A stretch of DNA of 64,000 nt from Hymenopus coronatus (GCA_030762935.1 CM060895.1:35057501-35121500); one strand, 5' to 3'; counted from the stretch's first letter, positions 1 to 11,492 are shown. The notes: generated by a model not told the origin, from the letters alone. Translations and numbers: made by a program.

Positions 1-515
1 TTATTTATTTGTGGCTTGAGACACGATATTGTTTGCTTGACAATGTTGTAATCACAAAATAACTAACACTACGTGAAGTCACACAAATTACAATTGCAAA
101 GGTTGAGCAGCAGTAGTATAGTTTTGTGATACTGACCTGCCACTAACAACAATCCTTGCATTACCTGCAGTGCCAATGTTACAGCTATATACATTCATGT
201 GTATTTATCAAAAGGCTCACATATTTTTTGGTGAAAGAGTAAATTAACTACCAAGGAATCTCATATTTTTGTGGTGATCAAGTAAGCAAAATGCAATCCA
301 GATAAATGGAATTTGAGGATTAATGAGGGCTGAATAAAAGAGGTTCTGTGTATTTCAAATCTTTTTAAATTAAATTAAAAGTGTCCTTCAGCATATAAAG
401 TTTTACATGGTTATGTAGCATTTCATAGTGTTTTAGCAGCCTTTTAAAGTTATTATAGATTGACAGATCTTGTAAAGCAACTAAGCAATCACATTAATGT
501 TTATTTATATTTCAG
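1..515 (+). other. Intron of the PPC-domain gene
   Basis: AT-rich sequence with no recognisable coding segment. It ends in a pyrimidine-rich acceptor (TTTATATTTCAG, AG at 514-515) directly before the coding exon at 516, so it is best read as the 3' part of an intron. The 5' splice site and earlier exons lie left of the window. Confidence 0.6.
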
Positions 516-758
516 GCACAGACTCTGAATGAATGCTTTGAGATTACTTCTCTTGTTGGAACTGTTTGCAAGGATGGAGCACATTTACATGTTACATTAG
601 GACGATATGATGGCAGCACTGTATCAGGTCATGTCCTAGGTGACTTAATCGTACAGACAACAGCTGAGATAGTTTTGGGAGATATAAGTGGTGCTATATT
701 TCAGCGCAAATTTGATAAAAACACTGGATGGCCAGAACTGTGCATCTCCAAAGAATAA
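516..758 (+). CDS. PPC/DUF296-domain protein, last exon (partial gene)
   Basis: Conceptual translation of 80 codons plus TAA, starting at a good splice acceptor. The peptide starts AQTLNECFEITSLVGTV, continues GAHLHVTLGRYDGSTVSGHV and ends near TGWPELCISKE. This matches the C-terminal half of the PPC (PF03479, DUF296) fold: the SLxGTxxxDGxHLHxxL strand, the GxVxGGHL-like turn (here SGHVLGDLIVQTTAEIVLG) and a final FDxxTGxxEL strand. PPC domains occur in prokaryotic stand-alone proteins, plant AT-hook proteins and some invertebrates; the animal role is not established. The exon is in phase 0 at its start. Family is seen directly; function is unknown. The gene is incomplete in this window. Confidence 0.8.
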   Translation, partial: AQTLNECFEITSLVGTVCKDGAHLHVTLGRYDGSTVSGHVLGDLIVQTTAEIVLGDISGAIFQRKFDKNTGWPELCISKE

Positions 759-839
759 CAAGAGGTGATATGAAGTAGGCAATAGTGCAGGTTTTGTTGT
801 GGGGACTTATTGAATTTATGTGAATACAAGACAATTTCA

Positions 840-845
840 AATAAA
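840..845 (+). terminator. Poly(A) signal of the PPC-domain gene
   Basis: AATAAA about 80 bp after the stop codon of the PPC exon, a normal distance for a short 3'UTR. Confidence 0.6.
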
Positions 846-1750
846 CAGAATTCAGTTTGTTCTTTTTATTGTTAAACAACTAACCCATTGCATTGTTGTC
901 CTTTCTGAAAGCCCATCCAACTTGCCTCATCATATATAATTATATTATGTATAATTATAGTGTATAAGAAATGCTATATGTAATAAAAATTGGTGTTGTA
1001 CAATTTCACCTGAACTTGAACTTTCTTCCATGGTATACGTTAAGATGATGGGAAGGCAAACATAAGCCTATCATTTTTTCGGTTTTCATTAAAATACGGG
1101 ATGCCTGAAAAAATTGTGATCAACTGATCAATACTTTCTCAACATGTATTAACATAACATTAGTATAAATGAAACATGGTATCAAATAAATACATATCCA
1201 AGTTTCCACCATGTTAAATCAAAAATGTTGCATTGTAAATTTTACAGTGAACTTCATAATTAAGCTTTGTCTCTTTGAGGAAAGGATATTGTTTCCTTTA
1301 AATTGGAAGAGAAGGTGCATTTCTGTTTAGGCATAATAGCTGAAGTTCACACAAATAAAATCACAGCACATCAAGTGCCAATACTAGTCTAGGCAAACTT
1401 TGTCTGTCTTCACTGTCTACTGTTAAACAAAGACAGCAATAAGTAAGATAAATGTTGACTCAGCATTTCTCACAAGAAATGACAACAATTGCAGTTAGAT
1501 TTTTAATTTAGGAAGACAGTGTCAAGATAATTGGGATCTATTCGTGTACCAAAAAAATTCTTGAAACTCCAGACACACAAGCAAGAAAGGGGGATTGTCC
1601 CGTTTTTTACAAGATGAATAGTAGCTTAGACAAACATCTGAGCCTTGTTATATTGTTTCTCAATAGTTTATGATAAACAAACAAAGTGTAATGTTGCAGT
1701 AGTGTTATATATTGTATTGTAACAATATTGAGTGTTTTACAAAATAATGG
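846..1750. other. Intergenic, nothing recognised
   Basis: AT-rich non-coding sequence. I see no reading frame resembling a known protein, no tRNA-like boxes and no clear inverted repeats. Confidence 0.5.
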
Positions 1751-1843
1751 ATGCCTGTGAGAAACATTTTCAGCCCTTCATGTCCAATATAGAATGGGGC
1801 TAAGACCATAGTAATTAAAAAGCATCCATAAATAAAACTCATC
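1751..1843 (+). mobile_element. SINE-A, 5'-truncated copy
   Basis: Matches the 3' part of the SINE-A family defined by the full copy at 23048-23337: the CCCTTCATGTCCAATATAG segment, an ACCATAGTAATTAAAAAGC segment and an AAATAAA-type tail. The tRNA-like head is absent. Confidence 0.8.
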
Positions 1844-2038
1844 ATTTTTTAATGTTTTACATAATGCAAGGAAAACAGATATTTAATAAAGTTTGTTGTG
1901 GAAGAATAACAAAGTTCAAAAACCACTAGCCACTCTTTCTTCCATGTGCTTCTGTTTATATCTATTTTCAGGTTATAACAACAGAGTTGTATACTACCAT
2001 GGCAGCAGTGGCAATGATTACGATAGTAACAGAAATGA

Positions 2039-2191
2039 TTTTCTATCTACACTCTGCACAATGCATTGTTGTTTACAATAATAACTCAGTTTGGCACAGA
2101 AATACTAGTGATGGAAGCAATTTTCTATCTACACTCTGTGCATTGTTGTATACAGAATAAATTAGTGTTGCACAGAAGTACCTGTGATGGG
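2039..2191. repeat. Tandem duplication, period about 82 bp
   Basis: Two diverged copies in a row, each starting TTTTCTATCTACACTCTG and running through a GCATTGTTGT segment to a GCACAGAA..TGATGG segment. A weaker third piece may precede them near 1985. Flanking sequence from 1844 to about 3027 has no recognised gene. Confidence 0.7.
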
Positions 2192-3027
2192 TGGAGAATA
2201 TTTTGGGGAATAGAGGTATGGAAATATAAATCTGCCTTTTATTGCCTTTCACACACCAATGTAATATTAAATCATGGACGGAGGAAGGAAAAGCTTAAAT
2301 TTATATTGCCACCTTAAAAGAAAGCTTTTTATACTGGAACACTTAAAGTCTCTCAAGCATATTGGTAACTATTAATTTCACAACACAAAATTAAATACAC
2401 AAAATCTGATGATGTTATCTCTGCATTTCCTGGTCCATTTCCACTTCAGACACCTGTGAAATTTGAAACTTACTTTTTCCTATACACTAATTGGGAAGTC
2501 TATATCACGAATGGCAGCTAACATTTTTGGAAAATAACACTATAGCTACATTATGTTTGAGACAGATTCCAGCTACAACCTATGGAGAGATTTTTGTTCT
2601 GGCATTATGTGACACACTTGACTATTTATTAAAACACATCAGACAGTAAGGTGCTGATTTTGTGAAATAGTTGTCAGGGACATATTCTTTAGGCTAGCTG
2701 TAGCTGCAATGTCACATAAGTTTGTGAAGAAAGAATTTCTATTAAATTTATTCCTAATCTGTTGACTATTTACATTGCAGCCTTTGTTATGCCATAAAAT
2801 GGGCTCCTTGTGATAAACCTTGATTCTATTCAGAGTGTATGTAGCTCTGCCTTCTCAGCTGGGAATAGTATGACTGACCAAAGTAGAATAATTAGCATAT
2901 TCGTGAGACAAGACGTGAAAGAAGTTACAACGAAATACTTCTATCTTACCTTGCATAGCTAACAAGTCTCGAGGACAGCCGGAGGAGTTCCTGAAGTGTG
3001 TTAAGTGTAGCCAGTCCAGTGATTTTT

Positions 3028-3838
3028 ACTTTCTCTACACATACTATGTACATAGTGTATAGAAAAGTTATTGCATTCCACCCAAAAATTTGATACCAAC
3101 ATTTCACCAGAAATATATGTTTTAGAGTTCCCTGTATCCAAAAAAAGTATTTTCAGAATTCCCTGTGTGTGTGAGTGTGGGGTGTGCATGTGCGAGATAA
3201 CTCAAAAACGAAAAGTCGGTAATATACAAAATTTGACATTTAAGTAGACATCTTCCAGAGAAGCGACATGAAGATTTTGAGAAAATCTTCCAAATTACCC
3301 TTTACATTTTGATTTTCTCAAAAATGGCTAACAATTTGGATTAAAGATATTTATATGGCAAATAAAATGTTTATCTTGAATTTTCTGGGAATAGCCACTA
3401 AAGATCTCTTTATCCTGGATAAATTTTGCTGAATTTTGCATAACTGGTAAAGGGTAAGAGATAAACAAAAGCTTACTACACAAAAAATGTAGATCATGTT
3501 AAAACACACAAACTATGTCATATGTTTTTAAATGGAATTGGCCATTTCTGAGATATTCCTGGTTATTTGTTTCAGGTTTAAAATACTTAAAATTTTCTCA
3601 CACGGAAAGCTATAAGCTCCTGGCCCTGCATAGAAACGTATTTCATCCACATGGCAACTAGCTTTTAAAAGATTTTACTCTCCTTTTAGAATTTCCTTCT
3701 ACATACAAGAAGCAAGTAATTAATTTCTGCTAATGTTTATCTCGATTATCTATAAAGTAGATAGAAGAATATGCTTTTTAACAATAATTTGTTATAGGAA
3801 TTTAGAGAAAGTCATGTGAATGGAACACATCAGATTTT
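3028..3838 (+). mobile_element. HPR repeat, near full-length
   Basis: Copy of the main interspersed family. The hairpin end is at the left: ACTTTCTCTAC is followed by the perfect palindrome ACTATGTACATAGT (3043-3056). A short GT-rich stretch, an AAATGTAGATCATGTTAAAA segment and the far end (AGAGAAAGTCATG, then GAACACATCAGATTTTT) follow in the usual order. No coding capacity is visible, so it is probably non-autonomous. '+' here means hairpin end on the left. Confidence 0.85.
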
Positions 3839-3904
3839 TATTAGTGAATTTTATTACAAATTATTAATTTAACTAATAGACACAAAATCAAAAGCTATTC
3901 ATTT

Positions 3905-4085
3905 CAAAATACATTTGATGTGTTCCATTCACATTACTTTCTTTAGTTCCACAAACAAACTTTTCTTACAAAAGATTATTCTTTTATCTACATCATGCTA
4001 ATCAAGATAAACATTACAAGAATTGGTCTTATTACTTGCATCTCTGTAATCAGAAAGGAAATAAGGGAATACATTAGCAGTTGTA
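3905..4085 (-). mobile_element. HPR repeat, partial
   Basis: Begins TTTGATGTGTTCCATTCACA, the non-hairpin end of HPR in reverse orientation. It continues through the TTATCTACATCATGCTAATC segment and stops after about 180 bp. It lies tail-to-tail with the copy at 3028-3838, with only about 66 bp between them. Confidence 0.8.
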
Positions 4086-4796
4086 AGAGTAATTGTTGAA
4101 AACTTCATCAGTATTTTAATTCAGTTATCCTTTCTTATGTCTTTGTAGAGAATTAAAATTTCAATTCATGCATGTAAATTTATTAACACTATATTCAGTT
4201 CAATACAGTGTTTAGGATAGACAAAATACAAAGCGGTGTGTTTGAATGAAACACATGGGATTTGTGCCATGTAAACTGTTCAGGAAATATATAAATACAG
4301 GCATATTTGCCAACCTTGGATTTTTTTTAGGAAACTAACATCACATTTGCCTCTGTATTGTGAAACATGTCGCAAGAAGTGGACATTTGTGTGATACTAT
4401 CTGAGAGATATGTTCCAAAACACAAATCTTCTTGAAATATCCCTTATGAATTTAGCATAAGTTATTAAAATGTAATATTCATTAGCATATTTTTTATATC
4501 TAATACAGAAGATAAATGCTCAGAGGTATAAATAACTTATTGTGTTGTATGAATGAACTCAAAAGATTGTAAGTTAATATTAATAATTATGTAATAAAAC
4601 CAATGGGATGTATCACATAGTAAACATATTTTTGTACCTCACTGATGTTAAAAATTGTGCTCTAAGATAACAGCTGAATCTTTAAATAGGATTGACTGAG
4701 GGGAAAGAGGGAGAAGGATACAGTTGTTCAGAGAATGAGACAGAGAAGAACAAATGAAGAGGCAGATCTAGGGTTTCCTATACCAGGGGACTAACT
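4086..4796. other. Nothing recognised
   Basis: AT-rich spacer between HPR copies without a recognisable gene, tRNA box or terminal repeat. Confidence 0.4.
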
Positions 4797-5344
4797 TGTT
4801 ACTTTGTCTAGCACACATATACAATGTACATAGTAGATAGACAAAGTATTGTATTCCACCCAAAAAGTCAAGGTAGAGATTTTACAGGAAATACATTTTT
4901 TGAGGGTCCATTAATAAAAAAATTGTTTTTAGAAAAATGCATATGTGTGTGCATGTGCACATGCATGTTTATAGCATAACTGAAACTGAAAATAGAATCT
5001 GATACCCTGACAGCAGGTGCTGTGCCAAGTGAGTATGGGGCCAACTGGTTGAAATTGTCCAATATTTCATTATTCTTTTTAGTCCTTTCAATTTTACAGT
5101 TGTTTTCTTGCAGTTGCATGGAAAGAGCATGCATTTTATAGCCAATATAATAGTTTTTAAATGTATGATAATCACTGTTTCCTTTGTATCTAGAACAAAA
5201 TGTGTAATTTGGCTATTTCTATAAAGTCAATTAAAATTAAGTACGTACACATATAAACTTTTGAAAGAATAGTTTGTGCACCAACTAATAAAACGATAGA
5301 GGGTAGAGAAAGCTGTGTGAATATAATAAACATCAGATTTTTCC
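4797..5344 (+). mobile_element. HPR repeat, internally deleted
   Basis: The hairpin end (about 4797-4850) is followed by the conserved ATTCCACCCAAAAA segment and a GT-rich tract; the far end is at 5300-5344 (AGAGAAAGCTGTG, then AAACATCAGATTTTT). The middle differs from other copies. It pairs tail-to-tail with the next copy across about 77 bp. Confidence 0.75.
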
Positions 5345-5421
5345 TTTTCAGTAGCAATCATGTGAGCACCACTAGAAGAAATCTTGTCTGCAGAATTTTT
5401 ATCTTATGCTTTGGCTTTATA

Positions 5422-6352
5422 AAAATATCTGATGTGTTCCATTCACATGACTTTCTCTAGCTGCTCTGCAAACAAACTTTTCTTGCAAAACATTATTCTT
5501 TTATCTACACTGTGATAAACATTAGCAGAATTGTCTTATTGCTTGCTTCTGTGTAAGTTGAAGGAAAATAAGGGAATGCACAGGCTAAAGCCATAGTGAA
5601 ATCTTTTAAAAGTCAGTCACTATGTGAAACAACTAAAGTTCAGTTCCATAGCTTGTTAGAAGTAAACAGAAGAGAAACAAAAAGAAATATACTTTCTGTT
5701 TGAGAAAAGTTCAAGTACCTTAAAACTGAAACCAATAACTTGGAATATCTCGAAAATGGTGAGCTTTACAAAAAAATGTATATAACATAAATTGTGTTTT
5801 AATGAGATCATTTTTTGGGTAGTAAGCCTTTGTCCAGCTCTTATGATTTACCGGTTATAAAAAAATTATGCAGAAGTCATCCAGAAAGAAGAAGTCTTCA
5901 GAGGTTATTTCCAGAAAATCTAAGGTATACATTTTGTATGTGATGAAAGTATCTCAAACTTAAAATCATTAGAGCTATTTTTGAGAAAATCAAAGTTTTT
6001 GAAAAATGCTGCATGTAAAGGATAGTTGGGGTGGGGGGGAATTTTCTTTTAAATATTTCCATGTAAAGGGTAGTTTTGAGTGGTGGTATGTTCCTGAAAA
6101 TCTTTGTGTTGCATCCTTGGAAGATACTGAACTTAAATACCAAGTTTGGCATTTAACTGGTTTCGTGTTTGCTATGGTGAAGACACATACTGACACATAG
6201 ACATGTTTCTAAAACTATTTTTTTTTTTTTTTGGATTCAGAGAGTCTCAAAACATGTGTTTCTGGTGAAATCTCGGAATCAAATTTTTGGGTGGAATACA
6301 ATACCATCTCTATCCGTTATGTACATTGTATATATACGCTAAAGAAAATAAA
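5422..6352 (-). mobile_element. HPR repeat, near full-length, reverse
   Basis: Starts ATCTGATGTGTTCCATTCAC and CTTTCTCTAG, runs through the ATTCCAAGTTATT..AAATGTATATAACATAAATT middle and ends at the diverged hairpin (TATGTACATTGTATATATAC). About 930 bp long, one of the best copies in the window. Confidence 0.85.
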
Positions 6353-6537
6353 AATTATGTAACTTATAGATGTACTGCAATTTGCAATTTCTTTGTGTTG
6401 TGAAGCACAGGACTTTTATGGTTGCTACGGCACACATTAACATGCAGTACAATGTTACCATTGCTAGAATGAGTCCAACGGTTATTGTTCAATGGATGTA
6501 TTCATCTTCACTTAGGTGACATATCTATAGGGTGTTA

Positions 6538-6840
6538 AATTACAAGGTAACCTGTCTTCTGGGTTCTCTCCACTGCAGGAGAGAACCGAGAGTCATTAGG
6601 AAATAGGTGCCAGCAGATACACGAAAATCTTTACCTTATAGCAAATGCCAGAAATATTGACCTTCTGCTCTCACACAACTTATAAAACTTTTCTTGCTCA
6701 CTCATCTAAACTTGGCAGCAGGAATCCTTGTGATTTCATATATGATGCTATTATTAAGTTCCTGCAAAGTACAAGGGTTGGAATGATACACTTTTTCTTT
6801 TAAGGAACCCTGTTAATAAACATTGCAACTAGTCAGGGGA
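6538..6840 (-). pseudogene. IS630/mariner-type transposase, C-terminal fragment
   Basis: The minus strand reads, with breaks, GSLKEKVYHSNPCTLQELN followed by an I-P-A-type helix. This is the region after the last catalytic residue in DDE_3 (Tc1/mariner/IS630) transposases, normally FYLWGxLKxxVYxxNPxTxxEL. It is a fragment with stops. A related fragment lies at 15090-15425, and both begin with the same AAATTAYAAGGTAA-type terminus. Confidence 0.55.
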
Positions 6841-7017
6841 ACAAGGATGTCACAAATGTTATGAATCACCTCTCTTGTTTCATTTAATGATTCCGTGGTC
6901 ATGTGTGCTGTTGCAGAATCTTATTGGAACTAACCATAATGACACACACAACTAGGAATCATTAAATGAAATAAGAGAGGTGTTGTAAGTATTAATTTGT
7001 GGCATTCTTGTTCCCCT
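6834..7017. repeat. Imperfect palindrome with about 72-bp arms
   Basis: The left arm, starting GGGGAACAAGGATGTCACAA, is the reverse complement of the right arm ending TTGTTCCCC, including the shared CACCTCTCTT and TTTCATTTAATGATTCC blocks. The arms are ends of two transposase remnants in opposite orientation, so this looks like a head-to-head pair rather than an independent MITE. Confidence 0.7.
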
Positions 7018-7127
7018 AACCTGAATATTTTTAGTTTTTATTTGTGGGGTTCTTTGAAAGACAAAGTGTATCTTTCTATTCCTTGTACGCTACAGCAACT
7101 TAGTGTTAACATTATCATCCAAGAAGA
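6990..7127 (+). pseudogene. IS630/mariner-type transposase, C-terminal fragment
   Basis: Translation contains SPNLNIFSFYLWGSLKDKVY then PCTLQQL, matching the SPDLNxxDFYLWGxLKxxVY motif of DDE_3 transposases; the catalytic D/E position is not preserved. It is cut off on the right by a SINE-A insertion at about 7128. Confidence 0.65.
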
Positions 7128-7410
7128 ACATTGTCCCCCGTGGTCTAGGAGTAATATGTTAGCCTCTGGTTCTCAAGAGTGCGGTTGAAACCCGGCAGAG
7201 GGAGATGGATTTTTTCGGGAGTAAAAATCCTTAGCATGCCCTCCTTCAGAAGGGAAGTAAAGCTAGTGGTGCTGTGCCATGGTTATGGCATGTAAAAGAA
7301 CCTCAAGCCTGATAAACATGCCTGAGAACAACATTAAGCAGTCTTTCACGCCCAATATAGAATGTGATGCTGAGAACCACAGCAGTTAAAAAGCATCCAT
7401 AAATAAAACT
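7128..7410 (+). mobile_element. SINE-A, full-length
   Basis: The tRNA-like head has an A-box-like GTGGTCTAGGAGTAATATG and a B-box-like GGTTGAAACCC. It is followed by the family body (GATGGATTTTTTCGGG, TCCTTAGCATG, AAAGAACCTCAAGCCTGATA, CCCAATATAGAATG) and an ATAAATAAA end. The insertion separates transposase sequence from HPR sequence. Confidence 0.85.
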
Positions 7411-7424
7411 CAACTCACTCACTC

Positions 7425-8020
7425 ACTTGCTTCCTTGTAATTATAAAGGAAATAAGTGAATATACTAAGCTAAAGCGATAATAAAATCTTTTAAAAACTG
7501 GTTGCTATGTGATTGAAATTCGTTGTTTGCAAGGGCAGGAGTTGACAAATTCCTATCGGAGAAAATTTAAACAATAACAACAAATATCTTGGAAATGGTC
7601 AAAAATGTATGTAACATAAATTGTGTGTTTTAATGAGATCTACATTTTTTATGCAGTAAGTTTTTGTCTATTTCTTAGTTTACCAGTTATGCAAAATTTA
7701 CCTAGATTTAACAGGTCTTCAGAAGCTATTCCCAGAAGCTACAACATATACATTTTATTTGTGATGAAAACATTGTTAATATGTGATATTTTAATCAAAA
7801 GCGTTAGAAACATTTTTGAGAAAATCAAAGGTCTGAGTTTGAATGTGTCTGTGGACAGCACAGCCCAAAAACTAAAAGGTGTTAAATACCAAACTTAGTA
7901 TTTAAGTTTTGGACCTATCTTCCAAGAATGCAACATGATTTTCAAGATAATCCCGCCACCTCAAACTACCCTTTATGTGGAAAAATTTTCGAATTTTTTT
8001 ATGGTGCTGGAGTGACACAA
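7425..8020 (-). mobile_element. HPR repeat, partial, reverse
   Basis: Resumes HPR in reverse orientation from the CTTGCTTCCTTGTAATTATA segment through GTAACATAAATTGTGTGTTT to the AACTACCCTTTATGTGGAAA segment. Both ends are missing; the left end is bounded by SINE-A. Confidence 0.75.
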
Positions 8021-9400
8021 AGTAATTTTGAAATACTAATTAAAATGATGGGTCCTCAATCTGCAAAAGTACCCTAATATAAAAGTTAATACAAGATTAG
8101 CAGATCATATTCTTGGCTAGTGGTGATCCTTATAATTATATACATTTTAAATTTCAAAAGAGTGCACTGCAGTAATTGTGCCACCAATTTGTGAAGTTCT
8201 TATTGAACGTTTAAGAGATTTTGCTAATTTTTTTAAAAAAATTAAATGCTAAAGCTATGCAAGTGGCTAGCTAATTGGCATATACTTATCAACTGGCAAT
8301 GCATGTATTAGAGCTTTGAGTGAACTATCACAAGCAACATGTTTAAATGGCACTGTAAGAGATATTCACCTTAACCAGTCGACCTGCAGATTGACATTTG
8401 ATTGGGGGGAGGGGGTTGCTGTTGTAATGAGGAATGCATGAAAGAACACTGCATTGGTTTGAGAACTATAATTTTGTTTGGTTTACAAGGTTAAATGATT
8501 GAGACTCAAGTGGACATTAAGTCAAGCCTGTTTTCAAAAGTTTCGGTTTGTGCTTCTATTCAACTTTTCTGCCTCTGATGTCATGCTTCCATACCTATGT
8601 TCCTTCCATACACCAAGTATAATGCTGATTGCTCAAAATTTAGCACTTGAAAACTGCGCTAGACATTGCTTTGTACCAAAACTATTCAATTTCTAAGAAA
8701 TGCAGTCATATCTTGGCCAGCTAACTACATCTCAAAGGAGATTCCAATTGTTAATGAATGCAGGTAACTTACAAGTTGTATAACTTCATGTTACAATTAA
8801 AATAAGTTAGAAAATAATTCATTTACTTTAGCACCTGGTGGCCAATTTATTTCAAACCCATTTTAATATGCACTAAATAATAACCTAATAACTTTTTGGT
8901 GGTAAACAGGTAATTTCTGATAAATAATAGAATACAATTTAATATGCACGCATGCACGTACACATACCTGCCTACTTGCACCTTGCACACTTTGAACCTT
9001 TCTCCCTTTCATCTCTTATTCTCATCACTACACAGTCTTGCAATCACATATCAATTTATCACTTAATGTTGCCCTGTGAAGGTGTTAACTGGAGGGATGT
9101 GGTGTTCTTATTTCTAACTGATCGGACCCAATTCATCTTGACAGTTCTGTATTTTACAATTCTACTATGACTCCAATTGGATTTCTTTATTAATTTTACA
9201 GTTCAAATGTATCCACAAAATCAAAATTTAATATTATTATTATTGTTAGTGCAAAGTGCATAGCTTTTATTTTTTTTTTAAAGGAAATGGTAAAAATGTT
9301 TTGCTAATTTTTAGAGGTTTATTCTCCAATGTTGAATTATTACATATTACAAACATTGAAAATGTGCGCGCAATTGAAAAATAAAAGAATATCGATATTG
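8021..9400. other. Nothing recognised
   Basis: AT-rich intergenic sequence. The short open frames (for example 8499-8696 and 8952-9170) do not resemble known proteins and have no splice context that I can defend. Confidence 0.4.
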
Positions 9401-9727
9401 ATTATTGAGTTTATTGCGGTCATTTAGAGTGAAGAACGAATTGCGAGTCGTGCAAAATTCACTTTTTTTCGGCGAAATTTAGAGTTGCATTTTTTAAAAT
9501 GAATAATTTGATATTGAAGGAAGTTCCTACTTGTGAGAATTTTGGACAGCAGGATTAATTACTCACCAGCAGAAACTTTGTATTTCGGTACAGAATAGTT
9601 TTAACCAAGAAGGAAAAAGTGTAGTGTCGCAGGAAAAATTCGGCAAAAAGTAGCATCTTGAGCATACAGTGGCTAGGCTTTAGAGCTACTCTTGCTCTTG
9701 GCTATACCTATCTACCGAAACTTTAAG
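9401..9727 (+). promoter_or_regulatory. Candidate 5' non-coding exon or promoter region of ENOPH1
   Basis: A stretch with more CpG than its surroundings ends in a consensus splice donor, TTTAAG|GTAAGC, with GT at 9728-9729. A possible acceptor AG lies at 10638-10639, 52 bp before the ENOPH1 start codon, but its pyrimidine tract is weak. This is inference only; no TATA box stands out. Confidence 0.3.
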
Positions 9728-10691
9728 GTAAGCACAGTCACTTATTTTGTATTTTTTTTTTTTTTTTTTTAATTTATTGCGATTATTGCTTGCGCCCATT
9801 GCCATACATTAAGACGCAAGTTAAATGTGTGTTGTTACTGATGCAAGACAAAAGGGTTTCAGAAATATATTGAACCAAAGTGGCGGACGAGTTAAAATTA
9901 CAGGTTGCTTATGAATATGAAAATGGATTGGAGTGAATACATTGATTGTTTACGGTGTATTAACAGTACTCAATAAGCAAAGAAATATTGCATTTAATTA
10001 AAAATAAGGTGTTCAAGATGTAGAGAACCTTTGGACGCATGCGATTGGTTGTGAACTTGTTTTGTTTCCCCATTCTTATGACGGTATTGCTTGGCGCATG
10101 TCTTTACACATTTATTGTAACCAACTTTTCGCCCCAAAACCTCATTAGTGTTATTGAACACACATTAAAACTGTTTTAAAACAAATCGCTCAACAGGGGC
10201 TAAAGTAAATAAATACCCATAATTTAACTATACTATCCTTTGTTATTCTAAACGGGCTTTACTTGCAAAGGTTATTTCTATTTTATTTCAATTATTTTAG
10301 CGCCATTCACTCTGACGCAATGTTTCCTTGTTCTGTCAACAGATTTCCGTTACTTTTGCCTTTAACTCGAACAATCATCATGCATAGAATACTGTTGGCT
10401 TTTCAGTACCAAGTTAACACGAAAATCAGCTTCTGTATACTGATAGAGGAATTATAATTCTGTTCCTATATTTGATATATCTTGCTGAGCTAATGTTGGC
10501 GACCATGGCTAGCATAACACATGTGACATGCTCTTGGGAATGGTTAAAATCGTCTGCATATGTTTTTGTGTAGCGATTTCACATAATATAATATAAGTAA
10601 GTTCATGGAGTAGTGCCGTTATTATTGCTAGAAGTGCAGGTAAAGAAGTTGCAGTGATTCAAATAGCCCATTTTAACCTTGAGAGAGAACT

Positions 10692-11492
10692 ATGGAGAAT
10701 CCAGGAACTTCGCCAGCATACAAACACTTGCTTTCGAAGGTACGGATAATTATTCTAGATATTGAGGGAACAACAACAGCTATCAGCTTTGTAAAAGACA
10801 CCCTATTTACATACGTTAGGGAGAATTTACTGCCATACTTGAAGACGCACTGGGATGACCCTCATTTAAAAGAAGATATTTTGCTACTTAAGGAACAAGC
10901 TGATCAAGATATGAAAAACAATTTTGATGGAGCTGTACCGTTACCTAAAAGTGCAGATGACGATATTATGTTACAAGCAGCAGTGAAGAATGTTTTGTGG
11001 CAAATGAATATAGACAGAAAGACAAAGGCCTTAAAACAACTACAGGGGCACATACTAAATGAGGGATTTAAGAATGGAAAATTGAAAGGACATGTATATG
11101 CAGATGTTGTGGATGCTCTACGTTCATGGACCAAGAATGGAAAAAAGGTGTATGTTTATTCTTCAGGAAGTACTGAAGCACAGAAACTTCTGTTTGGATA
11201 CAGCCAGGAAGGCGATCTTCTCAGTCTATTTTCAGGACATTTTGATACATCAATAGGAGCAAAAGTAGAATCTCAGAGCTACATTAACATAAGAAATACA
11301 TTGAATTGTAGTAAAGAAGACATGCTGTTTTTAACAGATGTGCCTAAGGAAGCGATAGCAGCACAGGAAGCAGGACTTTTTGCTGTTTTGGTTGTCCGTG
11401 AAGGAAATGCTCCCCTTTCAGAAGAAGACCGAAAGAACTTTCCAATAATACATTCTTTTCATGATTTAACACCTACTGAGATTAAATGCTGA
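10692..11492 (+). CDS. ENOPH1: Enolase-phosphatase E1 (MASA)
   Basis: Complete 266-codon ORF without introns. It belongs to the HAD superfamily; the enzyme enolises 2,3-diketo-5-methylthiopentyl-1-phosphate and then dephosphorylates it, a step of the methionine salvage pathway needing Mg2+. HAD motif I is LDIEGTTT (residues 22-29, nucleophile D23, with E25 replacing the usual second Asp as is typical of this family). Motif II is YSSGS (156-160), motif III lysine is in GAKVES (K191), and motif IV is LFLTDVPKE (D216). Length fits the animal family (about 260 aa). The start ATG precedes the conserved IIILDIEG strand by the usual 20-odd residues. Vertebrate orthologues have several introns, so the single exon is notable; no target-site duplication or poly(A) remnant was seen that would prove a retrocopy. 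Confidence 0.95.
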   Translation: MENPGTSPAYKHLLSKVRIIILDIEGTTTAISFVKDTLFTYVRENLLPYLKTHWDDPHLKEDILLLKEQADQDMKNNFDGAVPLPKSADDDIMLQAAVKNVLWQMNIDRKTKALKQLQGHILNEGFKNGKLKGHVYADVVDALRSWTKNGKKVYVYSSGSTEAQKLLFGYSQEGDLLSLFSGHFDTSIGAKVESQSYINIRNTLNCSKEDMLFLTDVPKEAIAAQEAGLFAVLVVREGNAPLSEEDRKNFPIIHSFHDLTPTEIKC

